Source: an uncultured Coriobacteriaceae bacterium
GTDB lineage: Bacteria > Actinomycetota > Coriobacteriia > Coriobacteriales > Eggerthellaceae
Assembly: GCA_902796815.1 (NCBI GenBank)
Contig: CADBQL010000053.1
Coordinates: forward strand, 1 to 5,156
Length of the DNA stretch: 5,156 nucleotides
Direction: 5' to 3'
Within the stretch, counting starts at the first letter, position 1. Each line of letters starts with the position of its first letter. The notes below the pieces were generated by a model. The model searched no databases and was not told the DNA's origin. It was given only the letters and a program-made list of their open reading frames with translations. Shown piece after piece: positions 1 to 5,060 of this stretch. The translations under genes were made by a program, and so were the position numbers.

Positions 1-66
1 AAGCTGTTTGCCGAAGGAAAGGTCGAGCGCATGTCTCCTGATGATGCTTGCAACCATCACCACTAG
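1..66 (+). CDS. Possible 3' end of a plus-strand gene of unknown function
   Basis: Frame 1 is open from the window edge to a TAG at 64-66 and gives 21 residues ending in SPDDACNHHH. The Cys-Asn-His-His-His tail might bind metal, but that is a guess and I do not recognise the protein. Direction is supported mainly by the strong terminator at 172-211, which would end a rightward transcript. A competing reading exists: the minus strand is open in one frame from about 222 to the left edge, with a hydrophobic stretch near GIVLDCLVVMVAS. It has no start codon with a ribosome binding site, so it is more likely a shadow. Between 67 and 171 I see no gene, only a weak AAAGG/CCTTT hairpin at 124-137 followed by a T-rich run, which could be a minor terminator. 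Confidence 0.35.
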   Translation, partial: KLFAEGKVERMSPDDACNHHH

Positions 67-171
67 ACAGTCCAAAACGATGCCGAGCTTAGGCTTCGCA
101 TTGGCCATGTCTAGAATGCGACCAAAGGAGAGCCTTTCTTTTGTTGCTTTGCGGGCAGCTTCCTGAGCTAG

Positions 172-211
172 AAAACCGAGCTCTTGCCATAAGGGGCAGG
201 AGCTCGGTTTT
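172..211. terminator. Bidirectional Rho-independent terminator
   Basis: AAAACCGAGCTC (172-183) pairs perfectly with GAGCTCGGTTTT (200-211). The stem continues inward through a T-G wobble and TGCC/GGCA to a six-base loop at 189-194. The A-run on the left and T-run on the right let it work in both directions. It lies 10 bases beyond the amrS stop codon, so it terminates amrS leftward and would also end a rightward transcript from the left edge. Confidence 0.9.
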
Positions 212-221
212 ATTCGATAGG

Positions 222-1061
222 CTACACGTTTCCGAGCATCACATCGTCGAGATGGACGTGTGCGACTTCAGCCAAGCGGTGCAGAAGCGGGATGCTGGTC
301 GGCTCGGTATTCAGCATACGGTTTTGTGGGAAAAACCTGGTCAAATGATAAGGGATTGCAGGGTTGAGCGAGGCGATCCAGCGCGCCATCGCATCGATGC
401 TCGCTTCGTCATCTGACAGCCCTGGCACGACGAGCGTTGTTATTTCCAAATGACAGCCAGGCTCGAATGCCAAGCGCTCGATTGTGCGTTTGGCGGCTGT
501 TAGGTTTCCGCCCAACGAACGATAGCCTTCGTCTGTGAAGCACTTGAGATCGATATTGGCGGCGTCAATGAGCGGTGCCACTTCATCGAGCACGCGTGCG
601 GTGGCCATACCGTTCGAAACGAGGACGTTCACGAAATTTGCCTCATGGGCGAGTTTTGCGGTATCGCGCAGGAATTCCCAGTTTACGAGCGGCTCGTTAT
701 ACGTGTATGCTATGCCCGCGCAACGGTGGGAGCGCAGGCTTTTCGCTTGGTCAACCACTTCGGTTGGTGTTACAGTGCGCCATCTCACGTCGTGTTCACC
801 CACCTGCGCGATCGAAGCGTTTTGGCAAAATGGACAATCCATGTTGCATCCATAGCTGCCAAGAGAGAGCACCGTTGTGCCAGGCATGAACCGTGCGAGA
901 GGTTTTTTCTCGATGGGATCAAGCGCGATTGATGTGATGCGCCCGTATCCGAGCGCGACAACCGACCCGCCATGTCCCATGCGCGATCGGCATCGTCCCA
1001 GCTCGCCTTCTGCAAGCTTGCATGCATGCGGGCAGGTAGTGCATACTGCTCGTTCGCTCAT
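222..1061 (-). CDS. amrS: AmmeMemoRadiSam system radical SAM enzyme (compact form)
   Basis: A 279-residue radical SAM protein. The [4Fe-4S]-binding CX3CX2C motif is CNMDCPFC at residues 72-79. The N-terminus carries four cysteines (7, 10, 14, 24) in CTTCPHAC...GRC, typical of AmrS, and GIAYTYNEPLV (116-126) and DLKCF (171-175) are also family hallmarks. The start is the ATG at 1061, with AAAGG nine bases upstream; a TTG nine codons earlier has no such site. The protein ends at VMLGNV, where longer relatives continue into a Cys-rich tail. I recall compact versions of this family ending at the same point, so this is probably normal rather than a truncation. The reaction is unknown; AmrS is the SAM-cleaving partner of the MEMO and AMMECR1 proteins encoded by the next gene upstream. 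It appears to have its own promoter and ends at the 172-211 terminator. Confidence 0.9.
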   Translation of the reverse strand: MSERAVCTTCPHACKLAEGELGRCRSRMGHGGSVVALGYGRITSIALDPIEKKPLARFMPGTTVLSLGSYGCNMDCPFCQNASIAQVGEHDVRWRTVTPTEVVDQAKSLRSHRCAGIAYTYNEPLVNWEFLRDTAKLAHEANFVNVLVSNGMATARVLDEVAPLIDAANIDLKCFTDEGYRSLGGNLTAAKRTIERLAFEPGCHLEITTLVVPGLSDDEASIDAMARWIASLNPAIPYHLTRFFPQNRMLNTEPTSIPLLHRLAEVAHVHLDDVMLGNV

Positions 1062-1091
1062 TTTCGTACGCCTTTCGTTTTGGGGCAAATG

Positions 1092-1109
1092 ACCAGCTCG
1101 TTACCTGGT
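1092..1109 (-). other. Small dyad in the amrS leader
   Basis: ACCAG (1092-1096) and CTGGT (1105-1109) form a five-base stem with an eight-base loop, about 30 bases upstream of the amrS ATG. It is weak and may have no role. The amrBA leader carries a stronger hairpin in a comparable place. Confidence 0.25.
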
Positions 1110-1133
1110 GTAGGCGCAGGTTGCAGTCTCCGT

Positions 1134-1157
1134 TAGGTCGCTGCCCCATTATTACAA
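1134..1157 (-). promoter_or_regulatory. Upstream block shared with amrBA (copy 1)
   Basis: A 24-base block matches 2860-2883 at 18 positions, and nearly all differences are transitions. On the minus strand both read TTG...AAT, then GGG(G/A)CA(G/A)CGAC(C/T)TA. The two blocks lie about 73 and 64 bases upstream of the amrS and amrBA start codons, and each sits next to a palindrome copy. It could be a common regulator site or simply a conserved flank of the repeat family. Confidence 0.4.
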
Positions 1158-1176
1158 TCCCATTCGAATGAGTCAC
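1148..1176 (-). promoter_or_regulatory. Candidate amrS promoter, -35 inside palindrome copy 1
   Basis: On the minus strand the -10 is AATAAT (1153-1148), preceded by TGT as an extended -10. A GTGACT -35-like hexamer lies at 1176-1171 with a 17-base spacer. The -35 falls in the repeat arm. Transcription would start near 1141, giving a leader of about 80 bases. No better candidate is visible upstream of amrS. Confidence 0.4.
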
Positions 1177-1197
1177 GCCCCTGGGGCAAGACTCATT
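1167..1197 (+). repeat. Intergenic palindrome, copy 1
   Basis: Left arm AATGAGTCACGCCCC, centre T (1182), right arm GGGGCAAGACTCATT. An outer eight-base stem and an inner five-base stem are separated by two mismatched positions. Centre-to-centre distance to copy 2 is 53. Confidence 0.95.
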
Positions 1198-1219
1198 AGC
1201 GCAAGGCTGGCCCCTCCCG

Positions 1220-1250
1220 AATGAGCCACGCCCTTGGGGCATGACTCATT
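1220..1250 (+). repeat. Intergenic palindrome, copy 2
   Basis: Left arm AATGAGCCACGCCCT, centre T (1235), right arm GGGGCATGACTCATT. Differs from copy 1 by T7C and C15T in the left arm and by ATG in place of AAG in the right arm. Confidence 0.92.
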
Positions 1251-1268
1251 CCAGGGATAAGACTCATT
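1251..1268 (+). repeat. Half palindrome abutting copy 2
   Basis: CCAGGGATAAGACTCATT matches the centre and right arm of copy 3 at 16 of 18 positions. It has no left arm and starts directly after copy 2, as if a tandem unit lost its left half. Confidence 0.75.
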
Positions 1269-1289
1269 TGCGCAAGGCGGGCCATCCAG

Positions 1290-1319
1290 ATGAGTCACGC
1301 CCCAGGGGCAAGACTCATT
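1290..1319 (+). repeat. Intergenic palindrome, copy 3
   Basis: Left arm ATGAGTCACGCCCC, centre A (1304), right arm GGGGCAAGACTCATT. Internal mismatches are the same as in copy 1. It lies 43 bases past the amrBA stop codon. No T-run follows on either strand, so it is not a standard intrinsic terminator. Confidence 0.95.
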
Positions 1320-1362
1320 CGGGATCACAGCTTATTGTGCGACTTCGAGTCCCACCTCGTGG

Positions 1363-2796
1363 CTATCGTCGTGGTTGACCGCCGCGGGTATGGCGCACAA
1401 CCTCAAAACGCTCGAGGTCGACGTCGTCGTCATGGGGGCTGATGCCGGCCTTTCGCTTGGCAATTTCAAGCTGATAGGCAACGGTGTCGACGCCGTCGAG
1501 GTTTGGGAGCAAAAGACCGCGCTTCCATCCCTTGGTTACGATGACGCCATAGCGCTTGACGTCGAGCTCGGCGGGCGATGAGATCGGTTCAGCGTCGCCG
1601 AGCACATCGACCGAGTAATCCAAAAAGTCGAGCTCATCAGGTCGAACGGGGTCGAACCGCGGATCGCGGCTGCACGCGCTTACGCCGTTTTGCAAGATTT
1701 CCTGCGCAATCGAAGGAGTCGTTGCCGCTATGGTACCGATGCAACCTCGAAGCTCGCCGTGCTCATGAAGAGAGACGAACACGCCAGCTTGGCGTGTGAG
1801 CAACTCCTGGGGTACGTTCTCGGGGAGCTCGGGCGGACGTCCTGTGCGCACGTAATGCTCGACTGTCAGACGGGCGAGCATGATATGGGAATCGACATCG
1901 TTGTCCGTCGCGTTAGCGCTTTCGTCCTCGTTGCCAGCTTGCGCACGAATCGCTTCTTCTTGCGGGTTTTTCACATCCATAATCGCCACACCGTATCCCA
2001 CGCCAAACGGTCCTTCGTTTGAAAGCAGGTGCGATTCGACCGTAAGTCCATCAAGCGCGCCGGCCATGATTTGGAACGAGCGCAGCCCGCATTCGGCAGC
2101 AGCTTCGCAGAAATCCTCGTCGAACTCGAACAGCCGGTCGAGCTCGCCTGCCGCGAAGATTTCGCCAATCTGCTCATCGAACACGGGACCTTCGGGAGCA
2201 AACCCGTATGGCCCTTCCTCGAGCAATTTGTGAGAAAGGTCGCCGCTCGCCACGAACGCCACGCGTTTTTCCAGCTCGTCGGCAGTTTGTGAAATGATAT
2301 GTCCCAGCTCGCGATGCGTTTGCGGCGAAAGCCCCGACAGTCCGATGCGCACGATGGGGCAGGGAAGGTCATCTATGGTATCGCCGGCAGAAGCATGATA
2401 CGCCTCGCGAACGAAATACAGCGGCACATAGGTGCCATGGTCCATGTCATCACGATACCGATCGCTACCGACCGCCGCAATGCCCGCCGCATTGGCTTTT
2501 TCCACAATCGCGCGTGCGAAATCCGCATCGCAAGCAGCATCGATCTGCTCGTGAGGAGCCCGAAATCGCGCCATGCTCCCTTCAAGCCGTGCGTCAGTGG
2601 TCACATGGAATCCATCGCGAAACATCGGCGCGTGTGGCGATGTCACGACGATGCAATCGGGTTTCGCGTCGATGACCGCACGAGCAGCAGCTTCATACGC
2701 ATCGATCGTCGAGCTGATGCGCGCCTCCTCTCCTTTTCCGACGGCGGGAACGATCAGGGGCGGGTGCGGAACAGCTACTGCTGCAACGATTGCCAT
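1363..2796 (-). CDS. amrBA: AmmeMemoRadiSam fusion protein: MEMO-like AmrB + AMMECR1-like AmrA
   Basis: A 477-residue two-domain protein. Residues 1-275 are a MEMO/class III extradiol dioxygenase (LigB) fold with candidate metal or active-site positions in HPP (His11), SPHAP (His55), MDHG (Asp119, His120) and GDLSH (Asp186, His189). An acidic linker (about 276-302) leads to an AMMECR1 domain (about 303-470) with the signature LRGCIGT at 349-355 and CSRDPRFDPV further on. In many genomes the two parts are separate genes. The ATG at 2796 has GGAGG six bases upstream. No activity is established for either domain in bacteria; with AmrS they form a conserved three-part module thought to carry out an uncharacterised modification. 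A 301-base gap filled with palindromes separates it from amrS on the same strand, so the two are probably transcribed separately. Confidence 0.93.
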   Translation of the reverse strand: MAIVAAVAVPHPPLIVPAVGKGEEARISSTIDAYEAAARAVIDAKPDCIVVTSPHAPMFRDGFHVTTDARLEGSMARFRAPHEQIDAACDADFARAIVEKANAAGIAAVGSDRYRDDMDHGTYVPLYFVREAYHASAGDTIDDLPCPIVRIGLSGLSPQTHRELGHIISQTADELEKRVAFVASGDLSHKLLEEGPYGFAPEGPVFDEQIGEIFAAGELDRLFEFDEDFCEAAAECGLRSFQIMAGALDGLTVESHLLSNEGPFGVGYGVAIMDVKNPQEEAIRAQAGNEDESANATDNDVDSHIMLARLTVEHYVRTGRPPELPENVPQELLTRQAGVFVSLHEHGELRGCIGTIAATTPSIAQEILQNGVSACSRDPRFDPVRPDELDFLDYSVDVLGDAEPISSPAELDVKRYGVIVTKGWKRGLLLPNLDGVDTVAYQLEIAKRKAGISPHDDDVDLERFEVVRHTRGGQPRR

Positions 2797-2814
2797 GGCA
2801 AACCTCCAGCGACG

Positions 2815-2834
2815 GGAGCATATTCAGATGCTCC
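2815..2834 (-). promoter_or_regulatory. Hairpin/dyad at the amrBA transcription start
   Basis: GGAGCAT (2815-2821) and ATGCTCC (2828-2834) form a perfect seven-base stem with a six-base loop. It begins one base past the -10 box and ends eight bases before the ribosome binding site. It could be an operator overlapping the start site or a 5'-end hairpin protecting the mRNA. Confidence 0.5.
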
Positions 2835-2835
2835 T

Positions 2836-2864
2836 ATTATAGTGGATAGGAAACGTGGGTAAGT
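2836..2864 (-). promoter_or_regulatory. Candidate amrBA promoter
   Basis: A perfect TATAAT lies at 2841-2836 on the minus strand, about 40 bases upstream of the start codon. At a 17-base spacing the -35 would be ACTTAC (2864-2859), a poor match that lies in the block shared with amrS. This suggests either a weak promoter or one helped by an activator at that block. Confidence 0.5.
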
Positions 2865-2883
2865 CGTTGTCCCATTTTCGCAA
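2860..2883 (-). promoter_or_regulatory. Upstream block shared with amrS (copy 2)
   Basis: Partner of 1134-1157, with 18 of 24 positions the same. The best part is TAAGTCGTTGTCCCATT on the plus strand (2860-2876), against TAGGTCGCTGCCCCATT at 1134-1150; all three differences there are transitions. It overlaps the poor -35 region of the amrBA promoter. Confidence 0.4.
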
Positions 2884-2890
2884 TTCGGCC

Positions 2891-2921
2891 AATGAGTCGC
2901 GCCCCTGGGGCAAAGCTCATT
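2891..2921 (+). repeat. Intergenic palindrome, copy 4
   Basis: Left arm AATGAGTCGCGCCCC, centre T (2906), right arm GGGGCAAAGCTCATT. It has three internal mismatches and a T-G wobble, making it the most degraded full stem of the set. It lies between the amrBA promoter and the ddh 3' end. Confidence 0.93.
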
Positions 2922-2936
2922 CCCCAAGGGCGCGAC
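2922..2936 (+). repeat. Half palindrome abutting copy 4
   Basis: CCCCAAGGGCGCGAC matches the centre and right arm of an inverted copy (compare the reverse complement of copy 2). The left arm is missing and the terminal TCAT is replaced by GTTA. As at 1251, the half unit directly follows a full one. Confidence 0.6.
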
Positions 2937-3003
2937 GTTATCAAGAAACTATCGGTTTATTCGCTCGTTACATAAGAGCTTTTCTACGGTGTATATCGTA
3001 CTA

Positions 3004-3987
3004 TTACAGCAGGTGAGCGCGTAGTTCGGCACCATCGAGAGGCGAAAGGTATGCAGGAGCGATGTCGAATACGGTCAGTGCGCCGGTCTTCCCCTCGGCG
3101 CTCAGGCGCGCGATGGCGCGAGCGTAGGAAACGAGTACGCACGACGTGAACTCAGGATTCGAGTCGAGCTTGAGCGAATACTCGATGAGCATCTTCGCGC
3201 CGCTTGCGGATTGGCCGCTGCGCAGCACGAAACCGCCGTGCGGCATGGCCGAATGGTTGCGCTTGAGCTCCTTTTTGGTGATGAAGTTGACCGTCGTATC
3301 ATAATCGGCGAAGTAATTGGGCATCGTCTCAATTTGGCGTGCGACCTCGTTGGGGTCGGCGTCCTTTTCGAGCACGACGAAGCATTCGCGCGTGTGCTTC
3401 TGGCGCGTTGTCAGCTCTGGGTTCGATCCCGAGCGTACCGCTTCGAGTGCGGATTCGACCGGGATTGTGTACTGTTTGGCATCGGCGACGCCCGGGATGC
3501 GACGAATGGCGTCGGAATGTCCCTGGCTGATGCCCTTGCCCCAGAACGTGTAATCGGCGCCGTCGGGCAGAATGCAGTTACCCATCAAGCGATTCAGCGA
3601 AAACAGGCCTGGATCCCAACCGCACGAGATAATCGCGGTCTTACCCGCTGCCTCGGCCGCTGCATTCACGGCATCGAAATGCTCGGGAATGCGCGCATGG
3701 GTGTCGAAGCTATCGACGACGTTATACAGCGAGGCGTAATGCGGCGTCTGCTCAGGTAGGTCGGTAGCGCTTCCGCCGCACAAGATGAGGACGTCAATGG
3801 GCTCTTCGCCCGTTTCGAGGACTTCGGCTGGCTTGACGGCGAGGCCTTCCGTTTCGACCTCTACATCCTCGGGGTCGCGGCGCGTATAAACCGCCACCAG
3901 GTCGATGTCATCATTCTGCCTGACAGCGAGCTCGACGCCCCTACCAAGATTGCCGTATCCCAGAACTCCCAAACGAACGTTAGCCAT
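3004..3987 (-). CDS. ddh: meso-Diaminopimelate dehydrogenase
   Basis: Catalyses NADPH-dependent reductive amination of L-2-amino-6-oxopimelate (tetrahydrodipicolinate) to meso-diaminopimelate, the one-step branch of lysine and peptidoglycan precursor synthesis, in the cytoplasm. The 327 residues follow the Corynebacterium glutamicum enzyme (about 320) nearly end to end: Rossmann motif GYGNLGRGVE (10-19), TRR for the NADPH phosphate (35-37), CGGSATDLPEQ (70-80), CGWDPGLFSLNR (122-133), FWGKGISQGHSDAIRRIPGV (148-167), MPHGG (248-252) and LKLDSNPEFT (272-281). The start is the ATG at 3987, with AAAGGA five bases upstream; an in-frame ATG 11 codons earlier lacks this spacing. The gene ends in tandem stops, TAA then TAG (3006-3001). 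No other lysine gene is adjacent, and it appears monocistronic. The AT-rich stretch 2937-3003 behind it shows no clear terminator. Confidence 0.96.
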   Translation of the reverse strand: MANVRLGVLGYGNLGRGVELAVRQNDDIDLVAVYTRRDPEDVEVETEGLAVKPAEVLETGEEPIDVLILCGGSATDLPEQTPHYASLYNVVDSFDTHARIPEHFDAVNAAAEAAGKTAIISCGWDPGLFSLNRLMGNCILPDGADYTFWGKGISQGHSDAIRRIPGVADAKQYTIPVESALEAVRSGSNPELTTRQKHTRECFVVLEKDADPNEVARQIETMPNYFADYDTTVNFITKKELKRNHSAMPHGGFVLRSGQSASGAKMLIEYSLKLDSNPEFTSCVLVSYARAIARLSAEGKTGALTVFDIAPAYLSPLDGAELRAHLL

Positions 3988-4070
3988 GTCAGTCCTTTCG
4001 CTTTCATGCCGCGTTTCCATGTCAAAACGGATGTGTGCCTGTCGGGCAACGGCTCGGCAGAACGGTTGAA

Positions 4071-4102
4071 ATTATAGCCGCGCGAGCGCAGGGCTACGTC
4101 AA
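4071..4102 (-). promoter_or_regulatory. Candidate ddh promoter
   Basis: TATAAT at 4076-4071 on the minus strand, with TTGACG at 4102-4097. Both hexamers are good, but the 20-base spacer is longer than the usual 16-18, which may mean weak or activator-dependent transcription. Transcription would start near 4064, giving a leader of about 77 bases. Confidence 0.45.
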
Positions 4103-4103
4103 A

Positions 4104-4131
4104 TGTAACAAATACCGCTCGCTTTGTAACA
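4104..4131 (-). promoter_or_regulatory. TGTTACA direct repeats upstream of the ddh promoter
   Basis: TGTTACA occurs at 4110-4104 and 4131-4125 on the minus strand. The two copies are 21 bases apart, two helical turns, and the nearer one touches the -35 hexamer. The placement suits an activator or repressor bound on one face of the DNA. No known regulator is recognised. Confidence 0.35.
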
Positions 4132-4170
4132 GTTCTACGCGATGCGGGGAAGGGTTGTTTCCCAATCCGG

Positions 4171-4199
4171 ATGAGTCATGCCCCCGGGGCGCGACTCAT
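4171..4199 (-). repeat. Intergenic palindrome, copy 5
   Basis: ATGAGTCATGCCCC, centre C (4185), GGGGCGCGACTCAT. By its asymmetric internal bases it is oriented opposite to copies 1-4. It is the only copy with a C/G centre. Confidence 0.93.
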
Positions 4200-4218
4200 G
4201 GGCGTGAATGCCGTATCG

Positions 4219-4249
4219 AATGAGTTTCGCCCCTGGGGCGCGACTCATT
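4219..4249 (-). repeat. Intergenic palindrome, copy 6
   Basis: AATGAGTTTCGCCCC, centre T (4234), GGGGCGCGACTCATT. Its reverse complement matches copy 9 at 30 of 31 bases, so it is an inverted copy. Confidence 0.95.
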
Positions 4250-4274
4250 TCGCAGGTCGCTACAGCTATACGGG

Positions 4275-4305
4275 GATGAGTCATGCCCCAGGGGCAAAAC
4301 TCATC
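4275..4305. repeat. Intergenic palindrome, copy 7
   Basis: GATGAGTCATGCCCC, centre A (4290), GGGGCAAAACTCATC. The outermost pair is G-C instead of the usual A-T, a compensated change also seen in copy 8. Its own bases suggest plus orientation, but its place in the array pairs it with the inverse of copy 8, so I leave the strand open. Confidence 0.95.
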
Positions 4306-4388
4306 CAGCATGGTGCTTCCGTTCGCTTTGTCGGCTCCGACAGCGTGTCGTGTCCCGAGGAGCGCGTCCATCCAGCCGAGGCATGCGC

Positions 4389-4394
4389 TACAAT
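4389..4394 (+). promoter_or_regulatory. Candidate -10 box of the NUDIX gene
   Basis: TACAAT, 34 bases before the start codon. No convincing -35 is seen 16-18 bases upstream, so this is tentative. If right, the mRNA begins near 4401 and excludes palindromes 5-7. Confidence 0.3.
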
Positions 4395-4428
4395 AGCCAA
4401 ACACAACGATTTGAGGGAGCGAAAACCC

Positions 4429-4947
4429 ATGGACGAATTTATCGATATCTACGATGCAGAGCGCAATCGCACCGGTGTGACCATTCCGCGTGAGGGAGCG
4501 TTTCTCAAAGAGGGCGAATTCATGCTCTACGTGCTTGCCATCGTGCAGAATGCTGAGGGAAAATACCTGATCACACAGCGCTCGATGGACAAGCATTGGG
4601 CAGCAGGCTGGTGGGAAGTCACTGGAGGAGGCGTGCTTTCGGGCGAAACATCTGCCCAGGCGGTTGAGCGCGAAGTGCGCGAGGAGGTGGGCCTCGACGT
4701 AACGGGCGAGCTGCTCGAGCCGGTCTACGCCTACAAGAACGTTGACCTCGAGCGCGGTGACAACTACATCGTGGACATCTACCATTTCCATCTGGATGTC
4801 AAAGAATCCGACGTGACGCTGCAGGATTCCGAAGCGATCGATTGCGCATTTGCCACGTGGGAAGAGATTTGCAGCCTCGCCGACCAGGGCGTTTTCCTTC
4901 ATTTCTCACGTCTGCGTCAAGCGCTCGAAGCTGAGGGCGTCTTGTAG
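4429..4947 (+). CDS. NUDIX hydrolase family protein
   Basis: A 172-residue soluble protein with a complete Nudix box at residues 67-89 (GX5EX7REVREEVGL; Glu82, Glu85 and Glu86 are the expected magnesium ligands). The family hydrolyses nucleoside diphosphates linked to another group, with some non-nucleotide substrates. The N-terminus (DEFIDIYDAERNRTG) and ITQRS...WWEVTGGG resemble the YfcD/IPP-isomerase-like branch, but the substrate cannot be assigned. The start is the ATG at 4429, with AGGGAG nine bases upstream. The open frame reaches back to 4171, but that part only translates the palindromes. The gene stands alone, divergent from ddh and convergent with the next gene, and is bracketed by inverted copies of one 135-base array. 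The second array starts seven bases after the stop codon and no T-run terminator follows. Confidence 0.92.
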   Translation: MDEFIDIYDAERNRTGVTIPREGAFLKEGEFMLYVLAIVQNAEGKYLITQRSMDKHWAAGWWEVTGGGVLSGETSAQAVEREVREEVGLDVTGELLEPVYAYKNVDLERGDNYIVDIYHFHLDVKESDVTLQDSEAIDCAFATWEEICSLADQGVFLHFSRLRQALEAEGVL

Positions 4948-4954
4948 GGAACTC

Positions 4955-4985
4955 GATGAGTCACGCCTCAGGGGCATGACTCATC
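4955..4985 (+). repeat. Intergenic palindrome, copy 8
   Basis: GATGAGTCACGCCTC, centre A (4970), GGGGCATGACTCATC. It has a single internal mismatch (C-A) and one T-G wobble, and an outer G-C pair as in copy 7. Confidence 0.95.
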
Positions 4986-5010
4986 CCCGCACATCCCTAG
5001 CGACCTGCGA

Positions 5011-5041
5011 AATGAGTCGCGCCCCAGGGGCGAAACTCATC
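5011..5041 (+). repeat. Intergenic palindrome, copy 9
   Basis: AATGAGTCGCGCCCC, centre A (5026), GGGGCGAAACTCATC. Internal mismatches are C-A and G-A; the outermost bases do not pair. Confidence 0.95.
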
Positions 5042-5060
5042 CGGTACGGTATTCACGCCC

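Larger units (their letters stand above)
1188..1283 (+). repeat. 25-base direct repeat inside the first palindrome cluster
   Basis: Bases 1188-1212 and 1259-1283 match at 23 of 25 positions. Each begins AAGACTCATT and continues GCGCAAGGC.GGCC, so a palindrome's right end and its adjoining spacer were duplicated together around copy 2. This marks the cluster as the product of local duplication. Confidence 0.8.
4171..4305. repeat. Left arm of a 135-base inverted repeat around the NUDIX gene
   Basis: This three-palindrome array (copies 5-7) is the reverse complement of 4955-5089 without gaps, 117 of 135 positions matching by hand. Spacers match too: 4200-4218 with 5042-5060 at 17 of 19, and TAGCGACCTGCGA is shared in the other spacer. 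Similarity stops at the outer palindrome edges. The array lies between the divergent ddh and NUDIX promoters. The rest of the 441-base gap holds the ddh promoter region on the left and, at 4306-4428, the NUDIX leader. Confidence 0.9.

Noticed and set aside
1..222. Minus-strand open frame reaching the left edge
   Set aside because: It runs through the 172-211 terminator, has no start codon with a ribosome binding site, and about 74 open codons can arise by chance at this base composition.
222..250. AmrS truncated by a premature stop
   Set aside because: The protein ends at a natural family boundary (GNV), and a strong terminator follows 10 bases later. The downstream frame shows no remnant of a Cys-rich tail.
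1171..1196. TGAGTCA/TGACTCA as an AP-1/GCN4-type site
   Set aside because: The match is real, but those are eukaryotic factors. In this bacterial context it is coincidental to the palindrome arms.
919..1242. A minus-strand open frame with RGVTH/CPRG-type repeats
   Set aside because: It overlaps the amrS 5' end in another frame and consists partly of palindrome translation.
1290..1319. Palindromes as ordinary intrinsic terminators
   Set aside because: No copy is followed by a T-run on either strand, and some lie upstream of genes. The genuine terminator here (172-211) looks quite different.
2299..2862. A 187-codon plus-strand open frame
   Set aside because: It lies antisense to the MEMO domain, where family motifs establish the minus strand as coding.
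4171..4428. Upstream extension of the NUDIX reading frame, giving repeated MSHAPGA peptides
   Set aside because: These are translations of the palindromes. The ATG at 4429 has a good ribosome binding site, and the Nudix family alignment starts there.
4135..4902. A 255-codon open frame on the minus strand
   Set aside because: It is antisense to the NUDIX gene, whose complete Nudix box fixes the coding strand, and the rest runs through palindromes.
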